From NCBI GenBank assembly GCA_047967505.1, contig CM106539.1: a stretch of 64,000 bases of DNA. The stretch is one strand, 5' to 3'. Below, piece by piece: positions 44,690 to 55,092 of the stretch. The notes below the pieces were generated by a model, which saw only the letters and a program-made list of their open reading frames with translations, had not been told where the DNA came from and did no database searches. Origin of the DNA: Dipteris shenzhenensis (lineage: Eukaryota; Polypodiophyta; Polypodiopsida; Gleicheniales). Made by a program: the position numbers and the translations under genes. Numbering within the stretch: the stretch's first letter is position 1; every line of letters starts with the position of its first letter.

Positions 44690-46065
44690 AGAAAGCATTG
44701 CCATAAAATCTCCCAGAAGAGCAACAACTCATATATTCTACAAGCAATTGAGACCACCACCTAGGTTGAAATATGCTCTAAAAGACAAAGAAATTCAAGT
44801 TGAAAGAACAAATTATGCTTTTATGACTACTATCATGGCCATAGAAGAGCCAATGTAATTTGAGGATGCAATTACCACTAAGAAAGAAAAAAAATTCAAA
44901 CTAGTGGATTTACAAAATCAAGTACAATCCAAATGGTAGAAATTAAAGATATAATGCCACATACAAAGCATTGAAAGATACAATACAATCCAAATGGTAG
45001 CATTGAAAGAAACAATGCCAAAGGAGTTGAATAACTTTTTGCACAAAAAAATGGAAAAAATTATGATGAGACTTATGCACCAATAGCCAAGAATGAAGAT
45101 GGACTCCATAATATTTTTAATATCTAATAGCCACAATTCGCAAATGGAATGTGAACTCGCTAGATGTCAAAAATGTTTTCTTCAATGGATACTTAGACAA
45201 ATAATTCTACATGCAATAATCATTAGGGTATGTTGAACAAGGGAAAGAGAATCAGGTTTTCCATCTCAAGAAAGTCTCTACATGAGACTTATGCACCAGC
45301 TAGACGAGATGCACTCCATAAGGTTTTTATTATATCTTGCCACACTAGTAGATGGAATGTGTACTAGATAGATGTCACAGATACATCAACTCCAATATAG
45401 ATCATACTCTCTATCACAAAGTTTACGGGAAAGACATCATCATTTCCATTTTATATGTAGATGTTCTGATTGGGCCTAGAAGTAATGAAGCCTTCATTAG
45501 CAAGCTAAAACAAGACCCTATTGTAGAGTTTCACATGAAAGACATTGAACTTATGCACTATTGTCTTGGCATTGAGTTTTGGAGAGTCTTAGATAGCACC
45601 TTTATGAGCTAGTAGAAATATGTGGATAGTCTCCTAAAAACTTTTCAAATGGAAGATCGTAAGATCGTAGCCATTACCATGGAGAAGAATTTAAAGCTTG
45701 TCCAGAATAGAAAAAATCATATACTTAGTGATAAATAGGTCATTGGGTCTCCTATATTTTTAACTATCACAATGCTAGATATTTGTTATGTAGTAATTTC
45801 ACTAGCACAATTCATGGAATTTAATCCCATATATTCTCATTGCAAGGCATTTAAGAGAGCCTTGAGGTACTTCACAAGCAAGATAGTTTGGAATACAATA
45901 TAGGGGTTGCATATATATTGTGAAAATGATTTTGTAGGAGACCATGATATTGAGATCCACATAAGGATATGAATTTTTCCTTGGTCAATGTGCATGTGAG
46001 GCTGCATAAATCAAAAGGATATTGCTAGACATATATCATTTTGCTGACACAAAGGCAACAATATA
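44690..46065 (+). pseudogene. Divergent Copia RT fragment with internal duplication
   Basis: AFMTTIMAIEEP (about 44820) leads to an RT region. The ETYAP.....DG block and the SLDVKNVFFNGYL motif are at about 45060-45190, and a second copy of the ETYAP block follows at about 45290-45370. Then come IISILYVDVLIGPRSNEAFI (YVDD altered to YVDV) and ELMHYCLGIEFWRV (45352-45612). The later connection region (ALRYFTSKIVWN) runs to about 45900. It is a different family from the Copia at 1-10 kb. Many stops. Confidence 0.7.
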
Positions 46066-46098
46066 TTGATAATCAATCAGATCACAAGAACCCAGTAT

Positions 46099-46552
46099 TG
46101 TGAAGATAGTGGGAGAGAAGGAAGGAGTCTCACTTGCGGCTTTGTCACATACACAATGGGGGAATACACACAAAAGTGGAGGCTGAAAATAGTTTTTCTC
46201 TTCTTAGTTGTGTAAGCCAAAATAACTCTAGTACAAAGAAATAGAAGAACCCTATATGTGGGTCTTAAACCAAACTCAACTAACTAAGGTGGCATACTAA
46301 CTGATCCACGAACTAGAGTACATAAGGATAGCTGTCATCCAGCTATTATTCATGGGTGGTGTACCAACCGCATCTGCAGCTAACAAGTCGGTGACATAAA
46401 TGCACAACGGTCACCCTGGCATATCACGAGTGGAGCTCGATATCTCAACACTCCCCCTCGAGCTCAATCCCAATTCCTGCACACCAAGCAGGTCTCTGAA
46501 CTTGTGCAGCTTCTCTGTGCCCAATGCCTTCGTGAATATGTCAGCTACCTGA
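46099..46552 (-). mobile_element. Copia 3' end (LTR plus 102 bp), same family as 1-10 kb
   Basis: LTR 46099-46450 with TG...CA ends, then polypurine tract and the terminal DQVADIFTKALG coding box to 46552. There it is interrupted by the LTR of the next copy, in the same orientation. Confidence 0.85.
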
Positions 46553-47250
46553 TGTGAAGATAGTGGGAGAGAGGGAAGGAGTCTCACATGTGGCTTTCTC
46601 ACATGCACAATGGGGGAATACACACAAAGGTGGAGGCTAAAAACAGTTTTCCTCTTCTTAATTGTGAAAGCCAAAAGAACTCAAGTACAAAGAAAATAGA
46701 AGAACCCTATATGTGGGTCTCAAACCAAACTCAACTAACTAAGGTGGCATACTAACTGAGCCACAAACTAGAGTAGATAAGGATAGCTGTCATCCAGCTA
46801 TTATTCGTGGGCGGTGTACCAACCGCATCTCCAGCTAACAAGTCGGTGACATAAATACACAACGGTCACCTTGGCATATCGCGAGAGGAGCTCAATATCT
46901 CAACACTCCCCCTCGAGCTCAATCCCAATTCCTGCACACCAAGCAGGTCTCTGAACTTGCGCAGCTTCTCTGTGCCCAATGCTTTCGTGAATATGTCAGC
47001 TACCTGATCCTTTGTGCTGACATAAACTAGATCAATAAGACCTAGTAAAACCTTCTCCCGCACATAGCGATAATGCACCTGAATGTGCTTTGTTCTAGCA
47101 TGAAAGACTGGGTTCTTTGCCAAGTGTATGCTGCTCATGTTGTCACAATAAATGACAACTGGCCCATCTGTAGACTGATGCATATCATAGAGTAGCTTAT
47201 GCAACCAAGCTACCTCACATGTAGCCATTGCTGCACCCCTGTACTCAGTT
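46553..47250 (-). mobile_element. Second Copia 3' end (LTR plus RNase H tail)
   Basis: LTR 46553-46905, then RNase H coding sequence ([45 protein letters not shown]) up to about 47250. There it meets LINE sequence. The intact reading of 120 codons suggests this remnant is younger than its neighbours. Two same-orientation 3' ends in series imply one element inserted into the 3' end of another with later loss of the rest. Confidence 0.85.
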
Positions 47251-49195
47251 CAATCAAGGGAATTGAACTACCCTCAAGGAATCAAATCCTATGCCATCAG
47301 TTTGTAGATGATGCAAAAATCACCCCTAGAAACACTGTCCAAGATATCTGAGGGGTTGTGGATTGTCTTGATACCTTTGCAATTGCATCTAGATCTACCA
47401 TAAATCACTCAAATGTAGGTTATAGTACTCTAAATGGATATGCTACTCAAAAGTAGGTTATGCTACTCTAAGTTGATATGATCAATAGGTATTAAACAAT
47501 ATGAGATGTAAGAAAATATTAAAGGGCATTGTATTTGGCATTCCAATTGGATTTAATATCACTATGAAATGGAAGTGGGAATGGTTCCTAGATAGGTTCA
47601 AGAAAAAACTTGACAAATGGAGGGTCACCAAGCTAACCTGCTAAGAGAAGGCTTATCCTTAATCATTACATTTATCCCATAGGCATCTTTTATCTATCCA
47701 GTTGGGCCCCTTCCAAAGATGGTATTAACAAGTTCATAAGGATCTACCCGTCCTTTTGTTGGGGAGCAGACTCAAGGTCTCGAAAGTGAGATGGTCCTTT
47801 TGTATTAACCCCAAATTGAGGAAGGTGGGCTAGGGGTTGTGGACATAGAGTAGGATACCAAGAAGCTTTTAGCTTCTTGGATCATCAAAGAAATTCTCAA
47901 CCTTGAAAGTTATTGGTCTCAACTCATTTCATGGAATTTGGAGCACATCAAACCTATTAAATTCCTCAATTGGAAGAGGTATACCATCCTTTTTTCTCTA
48001 TGTTATCTTGAGCTCTATAGGTCTAGAGGTAGTCCTCTATAGAAGTCACTTTGGAGAGACTTTGAGGAGATCAATGCCCAAATTTTTTTCTCAATCAAGG
48101 GTGCTTTCATGGCCTTTTATTCTATATGGGTTTTTGTAATGTTCAAAGACAAGCCTCTCTCTAATAGTGAGATAGTCAGAGCCAACCTTCTTTTTAAAAA
48201 AGGTCTTCAAAGTTGGGGACAATTCTAGACCATGCTAGTATTGAAATTTAAAACCAAGATAGAGATTAGCAGAGAGTTTTCCCTTTCAAATCAAGCTCAA
48301 GGTCTTGTCATGGGTAGGATTGACTGGTGGAAGGAAGACACTCAGTGGAAAGGGGGCACTTTTTTGGTTTATAAGATGGAATTTAGTTGGGTGCAAAGCC
48401 CACATTTTTTCCCCATCCCCACACCCTCAACCACCATTGAGCAATCCTTCACAGTCCTTAATTTTATGTGGAATCTCACTGACAGCAAAGCCTACTAAAA
48501 GCTCATAGATTTTAGAATTTGGGTCGTCCATAAAAGATGGCCACTCTCCTTTGGCTCATAATGCATATGGCAGTGTGGACTAATGCCAGGGGCCTAGTTA
48601 TTTCCTAGTTATTGGAAAGAGAGATGGGTCTTGCAAGAGATACTCAAGGATCAAAGAAGATATCTTTCACTTGTTTATGGCTTGTGCTCTTGCCAAAAGA
48701 GTATGTAAATTGGTTCATATGCATGCAGGGGGAACCCTTATACTAGAAATAAATTCTCCTTGGTGATGCCCAAAAAGTCAAACCAGATAGCTGGGTACAA
48801 ATCAGAGCTCATGCCCTTTGGTTCTTATGGATAGCTAGGAAGAAGTATCAGTTCAATCAACTTGACATTAATGCTAAATTGGTCTTTATATCTTGGTGGG
48901 ACAGGAAAGAAATCATCTTAAAAAGGCCATAATAAACTACAATGACACACATTACTATATGCAAAGAGAGCTAGATGCACATGCCTGCATTTGCCAAATT
49001 GGAGGTCATCCCAATGTTTCTACTTCACATGGTCCTTCTACCTCACAATTTCATATTGCTACTGGTGTTCCTCATCACACACTATAAGTATTTACCTTTG
49101 TCTCAGATCTATGATGGTGGAGCTTATCTTGTAAAACTCATTTTTTTATATCAATATATAATAAGATATTTTCTTTCCCAAAAAAATAAAACATA
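47251..49195 (+). pseudogene. LINE RT 3' half (decayed)
   Basis: Plus strand. The first recognisable piece is the RT active-site region GIELPSRNQILCHQFVDD (FVDD for the usual FADD). It is followed by KKLDKWRVTKLT, ...VSKVRWSFCINPKL, and the ALWFLWIARKKYQFN tail, the order found in plant LINE RT C-terminal regions. Several stops and frameshifts. The AT-rich run near 49140-49200 may be the 3' end. No connection to the minus LINE at 36-38 kb could be shown. Confidence 0.7.
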
Positions 49196-50219
49196 CAAAA
49201 AAATTGTACAAAATGGAAATTGACAGTTGCTAGCCTTACTGTCTTCTAAAAGGAGGAGTCACACCTTTAAAAGAAACTAGCTTTTTTGTAAAGGGACATA
49301 CAAGAGCTTTCTTGTTGTTACCAAATCCAAGAATTTTGACTCCCCCAATCTTGGTTTTAGCCTTTGCCATGTCTTTTATTTTAGTAATTGGTTTGAAGAC
49401 CGATCTTCCACTTGGAAGCCCTTTGATGGCATCAAATACATATCCTCTATATCTAGATTAACTTTGCTGGTCCAACATGAATCTTGGATGTTTTATACTT
49501 CATCTTTGTCCCATAATTTCCTTAGCCGCAAAGAAGCTTCATCATTGGGATTCGAAACCTCATAAATCTCTTATTATTTTTGAATCTTTGGGCTTATTTT
49601 CAAAGAGACCCTTCTTCTTCAAGGTTATCTTCTTGATTTGGGAAGGAATATATTCATTAGCAGGATTTTCAAGTATCCGAATCTCCCCAAATGTTTTATG
49701 CTTGCCATTGCTAGAAAATACTAGAACAAATGTCAAGTCTTAGACTACATTGCAAAGAATCATTTACTTACATTCTTCAATATATTAACACAAGAAAAAC
49801 ATGATTCTTTACATGCACAAGTTTTAAGATTTCTAACATACATGCTTCAGTATATTAATAAGAGAAAATTATAATTTTGGACATGCAAAAATATTTCAAA
49901 ATTTTTGATATCCATGCTTAAATAAATTAATATGAGAAAAATATAATTTCCAAACACAATCCTCATATGCACTAATAAATAAAGATCAAGGTGATTGAAT
50001 TTGATTTTTCATAATGATTTATCTAAATAGCATCAAATATTACATAAAATGATAAAAATTGAGCCAAAAATATATAAAATTTCAATCAAATTCACTAAAA
50101 AGTACAAGAATAAACCTACAAATTTTAATGCCAGATATTTAAAAAATCAAAGTTTCTAAGAATAAAGAAAGAAGTTTGGTCATTTTAAAGAATTAGGAAA
50201 GAATTTTCTATTTTAATGC
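49196..50219. other. AT-rich, no recognisable gene
   Basis: An 88-codon plus frame (49477-49743) has no known motif. The rest is AT-rich, with repeated words such as ACATGCTT(a/c)A(g/a)TATATTAATA(a/t)GAGAAAA (49770-49960). Confidence 0.5.
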
Positions 50220-50715
50220 AGCTAAGATGCTAACATGCCATAATAACATGGCTATATTAACATACAAAACGAATTACTAACATGCTATACTAATAAGGCC
50301 ATACAAACGTGCTATACTTATGTGGCTATACTAACATTTTTTATAAAAATACTAACATGCTATACTAATGCGGCTATATTAACATGCAATACTAAGTAGT
50401 AGCATGCAAAATGAACTACTAACATGCAATGCAAACTAGCAACATGCTAAATGAACTACGAACATGCAATACAATCTACTAACATGCTAAACAAACTGCA
50501 ACATGCTCTACTAATGTAGCTGTATTAACACGCACAATACAACTACTATTTTTTATAGAAATACTAACATGCTATAATAACACATCTATACTAAAATATG
50601 AACTGCTAACATGAAAATTGAAATACTAAAATGCAATACTGGCATGTTGCACTAACATGCAATGCAAGCTACTAGCATGTAAAACAAACTACTAACATGA
50701 GTACTAACACAACCA
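50220..50715. repeat. Degenerate ACTAACATGC short tandem repeat
   Basis: Dozens of copies of ACTAACATGC(a/t)(a/t)(t/a)AC with variants such as GCTATACTAATGCGGCTATA. The order is irregular and mixes two related short words. Confidence 0.8.
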
Positions 50716-51004
50716 AGTAAAAGCTCGATCAATTATATATTTGACCAAGATTTTTCTTGGTCTTCAAAGATTCTACATATGAATAAAATCGTACGGATGG
50801 TGCACACATACTGTCATCGCGTAAGTGATGCACACAATGCTACACACTCATACAGCCACGATCGTATATCCAACCATGTAGGAGCACACATGCATCACTA
50901 CGGAACAACGAGCACACATGCATCAGCTACGTGACAAAAATGCTAGATCTCACTAAACTAAATACCGAAGGATTAAATTAATCGGATAATTCCAATTCTC
51001 GTAA
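50716..51004. other. No gene seen
   Basis: Mixed sequence with several CACACATGCATCA words (50888-50930). No open frame with motifs. Confidence 0.5.
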
Positions 51005-51300
51005 CAATGGTAGATCATGTGTCCAACCATATGATACGTAATTCCTTAATGCATCATTTAAATCTAGAACTAGGTGTTGTCAAACAAAGCTCAGGGATTA
51101 GTATGCCATGGTAGATCATGTCGCCAAACAAAGCTCGGGGATTAGTATGCCACGGTAGATCATTCCTTTGGAAAGAGGATTTACATGATTCCTTGATGCA
51201 TCATTTAAATCTAGAACTAGGTGTCTTCAAACAAAGCTCAGGGATTAGTATGCCATCGTAGATCATGTGTCCAACCATATGATACGTGATAAAATTATCC
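51005..51300. repeat. Local tandem duplication (GTAGATCATG...GATTAGTATGCCA)
   Basis: Units start near 51008, 51110 and 51185. Shared blocks are AAACAAAGCTCAGGGATTAG TATGCCA and TGCATCATTTAAATCTAGAA CTAGGTGT. They were probably produced by repeated local duplication. Confidence 0.75.
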
Positions 51301-51387
51301 TCTTTAAAATACTTAGGCATTCATTTTAAGCAAGCAAGATTGGTGTCCTTTTTATCCATGCCATCAATGATGATGGTGAGGTTCTTA

Positions 51388-51812
51388 TCAAGCTCTTGAT
51401 AGCTCTTGTGATTTTTTTCTAGCTTCTTCCTTTGTAAGCCCTACATTTCTTAATGCTTTTGCAACTCCGATATTGCTTGTTCTCCAATTTAGATAAGATG
51501 TTCTATGCAAATTATTTTTTAATAGAATAAGAAATTTCATTACCATTATATGCATCTCTCTCTTTCCCTTGACTTTGATCACATAAAGGCTTGAAGTCAA
51601 TGCATGTGCAGCATACACCAAAGCTACAAAGCTTTGGTACCTTGCACATAGTTGAATTCATTATTCCAAATCCTAAAGAAGTCTAGGTAGGCTATATACT
51701 CATTACTTGTAGTTACCATGCCCTCCTTGTACATGGAACGGATCTCATACTTGGAAAAATTATCTGGTAAGTGTAGCTGAACACTCGAGAGCCTCGGAAT
51801 ATTTCTTTGCAA
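51388..51812 (-). pseudogene. Possible transposase-like (DUF7869-family) fragment
   Basis: On minus, 51812-51624 encodes VQLHLPDNFSKYEIRSMYKE, then FFRIWNNEFNYV. This is similar in spacing to the E2 stretch ending FNRIWNSEFKHV, which precedes its CxxC box. 51621-51388 then gives a basic segment (RNVGLTKEEARKKSQELSRA). The following Cys box is missing or unrecognisable. The link rests on the (F)xRIWNxEFxxV pattern only. Confidence 0.35.
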
Positions 51813-52914
51813 TGCCTAGCAACCAAGACCACAACATGTTTCCACGTAGTCCCAACACTCTAATTTGACCTATTGTGTAGGGGTCTTCATATAGGCAAAC
51901 TTGTTTTCTCTTCAACCTCTCATTGGCAACACAACACAATATCTGAATGAGTACTCAAAAGCAATTGTGTACCTCTTCATCCTATTAATCTCACTAACTA
52001 TGCTAAATAATTATTTCAATCACCTTTATTCATTTGAACATAATGTTGATGTGACACACTCAAATTTGCAAACCTAAATGTGACTAGGCACATTTGGCTA
52101 CAACAAATTGTGTTGCAAGTCTCTTTCATATGTTGAGTGTCCATATCAATGTGTAAGTGCTTCCACTTGTGTACCTAGATTCTTGAGGCCCACATTGATC
52201 CACATTCATAGGTCTTCCCATAAGTCTTTCCTCTATAGATAAATTGATTTTTCTCTTTGCACTTATGTGATAACTAAGACATTAGCAAACCCTTGGGTTC
52301 AAATATCCAATGTGAGAAAGAATTGCTAGCTTTCGCATTTAAAGAAAGAGATCCTCCACACAAGAGTATGCAAGGACCACATACTTGATGGCTCATGGTG
52401 ACCCCTTATACTTTGAGTGTTTAAAGCAATGACATTAATCAATTCATTGAGGTTTTCTTTCATGACCTCTCATACTTAGAAAAATGGTGTTTAAAGCAAT
52501 GACATCAATCAATTCATCTTGGTTGAGGAGATCTAGGACATGGAAATGAATGCTCGGTCTTCTATTTCCATCATCAATCTCTGTAGAAGGAGCAGTAAAG
52601 ACATCCAAGGTCATATAAAGAGATCCCACCACTTGTAAGATGCATCCATAGTAGTAAAGGAAAAGTCACGAGAACTATGGGAAGAAGAAATTGAGATAGA
52701 GGTATGTTAAACTAACCTACCATGCTAACCCCATTGAGCTCCAAAAGCCCTAAATTAATAGTGCCATTGCAACAATGAGTAGTCAAAGTAATATGCTTCA
52801 TCATGTTTTAGGTTAGTAGGGGTTTCATCATTGAGCACTTGTATGAGCCCCAAGACATACTTATTTTACCTAGCCACAATACATTGAAAGAAGTTTTTAT
52901 GACAAACTCAATGT
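51813..52914. other. No recognisable gene
   Basis: Short minus-strand frames only. A repeated segment TTTAAAGCAATGACAT(c/t)AA TCAATTCAT occurs at 52423 and 52491. It may be decayed internal sequence of the element suspected at 51.4 kb. Confidence 0.4.
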
Positions 52915-53320
52915 TTACATTTCTTCAAGTAGCCACTTGCTTGCACCACAAAAAAGAACTACCTTGCACAGGAGAAAGAAATGTACTTTGGACCAAGGAG
53001 GTCCAAAAAATGTAGGGAAAGGATTGCTAAAATGTGGAGTGGTAGCATATAGAGAACTTGGTGTTGGTATGACGGGCATTGTGCTAGCAACGTATGATCC
53101 TAGTCGATTTCCTTTTTGGATTGATAAAGTGGTAAAAGTAAAAAAGAAAGGATCAAAGACTAACTCAATAGAGGTCCATAGGTTTTTCACCAAGTCATCA
53201 GATGTTTTCAAGGGTCAATATCATCCAAAGATGGTGGTAACAAGGAAGTGTGGCCAAAAGGGAAAGAGAGGGGAACAAAGAAATCTCCAAGGCTTGACAC
53301 ATTATAGTTGGATGAGGTAG
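52915..53320 (+). pseudogene. Possible C-terminal fragment of a transposon protein
   Basis: Plus frame 52937-53320 contains GIVLATYDPSRFPFWIDKVV, KVKKKGSKTNSIEVHRFF and FKGQYHPKMVVTRKCGQKGK. The combination 'P(F/Y)W(I/V).KV ... I.VH.(Y/F) ... G.Y.P' occurs at the C-terminus of DUF7869-containing proteins as I recall them, but E2 itself does not clearly show it. It is not a confident assignment. The neighbouring possible fragment at 51.4 kb lies on the other strand. Confidence 0.35.
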
Positions 53321-54097
53321 ATTTTTTGGTAGGTGCATTTAGTTAACAAAAGCGAGGCAATTGCTAAAGGGGAAACAACATAATACAACAACGGATTCCA
53401 ACATTGATTAGATGCATTGTAGAGCTTGAAGCTAAGACACATAATGTAAGAAAGAGTGTGGCAGCTCAAGCTACCTAGGTTGACTCAAAGAATGTTCTAG
53501 TGGATAGCTTGGAAAAGGAAGCCAGTACAAATTCTACCCCACAAAGCTTTTGGCTCTAGTGCATTTGAATGTGTAGGATCGGAGGGTGAGTATTGTTCTT
53601 TATAGGATCATAGGCAAGTATGATTTGTAAACCAATGTAATTTGTAGCTTGTTTGGATTTTGATATATGCTATGCTATGGCTCTTTTATTGCTTAGATGC
53701 ATAGGTCTGTATTGTAAAGGTTTTGAAAGATTATTGTATTTAATGCAATTTTCCAATTCCAAGGAAAGCTTCTCACGACATGAGAAATATTATGGGATGT
53801 GCAACCTCATCCAAAGAGGACTTCAAGAGTCATGACCCTAATGAGAAATAGTAAGGGATGTGCAAGGTCATCCAAAGCTGAAAGACATGGAGGTTTTTTG
53901 TTGGAAAACCATAGAAAGTTTGGAGATTAGCATTCTAGACAAGGACTTAAAAGGAAGCTTCACTCAAAATAATTGAAAAAGATTTTATTTCAAGCTTATG
54001 GTCGAACAGAGAGAGTCTAAGGGTAACCAAAAATGAGGGAGATGGAAGCAAAAATTTGCACGATCAAAGGAAGGTACTAGTTGGATGGTCTAGGTCC
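53321..54097. other. No recognisable gene
   Basis: A 60-codon frame at 53653-53835 lacks motifs. GAAATAGTAAGGGATGTGCA and GAAATATTATGGGATGTGCA (53780-53860) repeat locally. Confidence 0.5.
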
Positions 54098-54321
54098 GGT
54101 TCGAAATTTAGCACCAATGCTTAGAATAGCTGCAAGGAGCGCAGGAGGGAGGGCGGGCAGGGGTTTGGTTGCGGTGGCCAGAGCGAAAGGGAGCTAGCAG
54201 ATTGGAAATCCACAAAAACTGAAATTTAGCACCAATGCTTAGAATAGCTGCAAGGAGCGCAGGGGGGAGGGCGGGCAGGGGTTTGGTTGCGGTGGCCAGA
54301 GCGAAAGGGAGCTAGCAGATG
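54098..54321. repeat. ~122-bp tandem duplication
   Basis: GAAATTTAGCACCAATGCTT ... GGGAGCTAGCAGAT occurs at 54098-54202 and again at 54220-54321, with one or two differences and a ~17-bp non-duplicated junction. It is GC-richer than its surroundings. Confidence 0.9.
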
Positions 54322-55092
54322 GCGCCAATATTTGCAGGCCCTTGCGCTCTTTTGGTACATGGGTGCAACCAGCACCTATTCATGTGAAGACGTCCTGAAG
54401 AACATGTCTGCTTAGTAGTAGGCATGTCCCTTAGTGAAGGTGAGCTCAGCACATGAAAAGACAATATTTGTGCCCCTTGACATCATTTGGTTCCATGGAA
54501 GAGGACAAGGAGCCATTATTGATCATGTAAGCAGGTGATGGAAAAAGTTTATACGATCCATCTCACCATCTCTTTCACAAGTATGTCTTTTAAGGGGTCT
54601 TCAGATGTATCAACTCGATATCTCTGATGTTGAGATGAGGCTAGATATTGGAGGGCATTTGATATACAAGTAGCAGCAGAAGAGCCAAGGAGTAGATACA
54701 CGATAGAATACTTGTTGTGAGCACAGAATGCAAGTGTCTTTTCCATGTCGCGAGAACATTGAGACATAAGGAGCAGATACACAATGGAACGCCTTGTCAG
54801 AATGTTGTGTTTATTGGTCTCAAGCCTCTCTTAAACTCCAGAGAAATGTGCATCAAAGGAATTGTGCACGTATTTGTAGAGGTGTGCCCCTCATGAAGGG
54901 TAAACTATGCAGCATATTAACAGAAGTGGTCAATGGTATTTTCACTGAGCGAGCTGTCTTCCTTGGGTTTCTTTCTCCTTATTGTGCAGCAGTGCCTTTG
55001 AATCAGGTAGACACTTCACCACATCTCATCTGTCTACCGCCAATGCATGCACCATGTTGTCAATCACAAAACACTGCACCCTGGCTGCTGCT
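54322..55092. other. Region downstream of the PPR gene
   Basis: No recognisable gene. It probably includes the 3' untranslated region of the minus-strand PPR gene. An alternative frame of that gene runs on to 55026 (SEAAARVQCFVIDNMVHALA); see the PPR entry. Confidence 0.5.
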
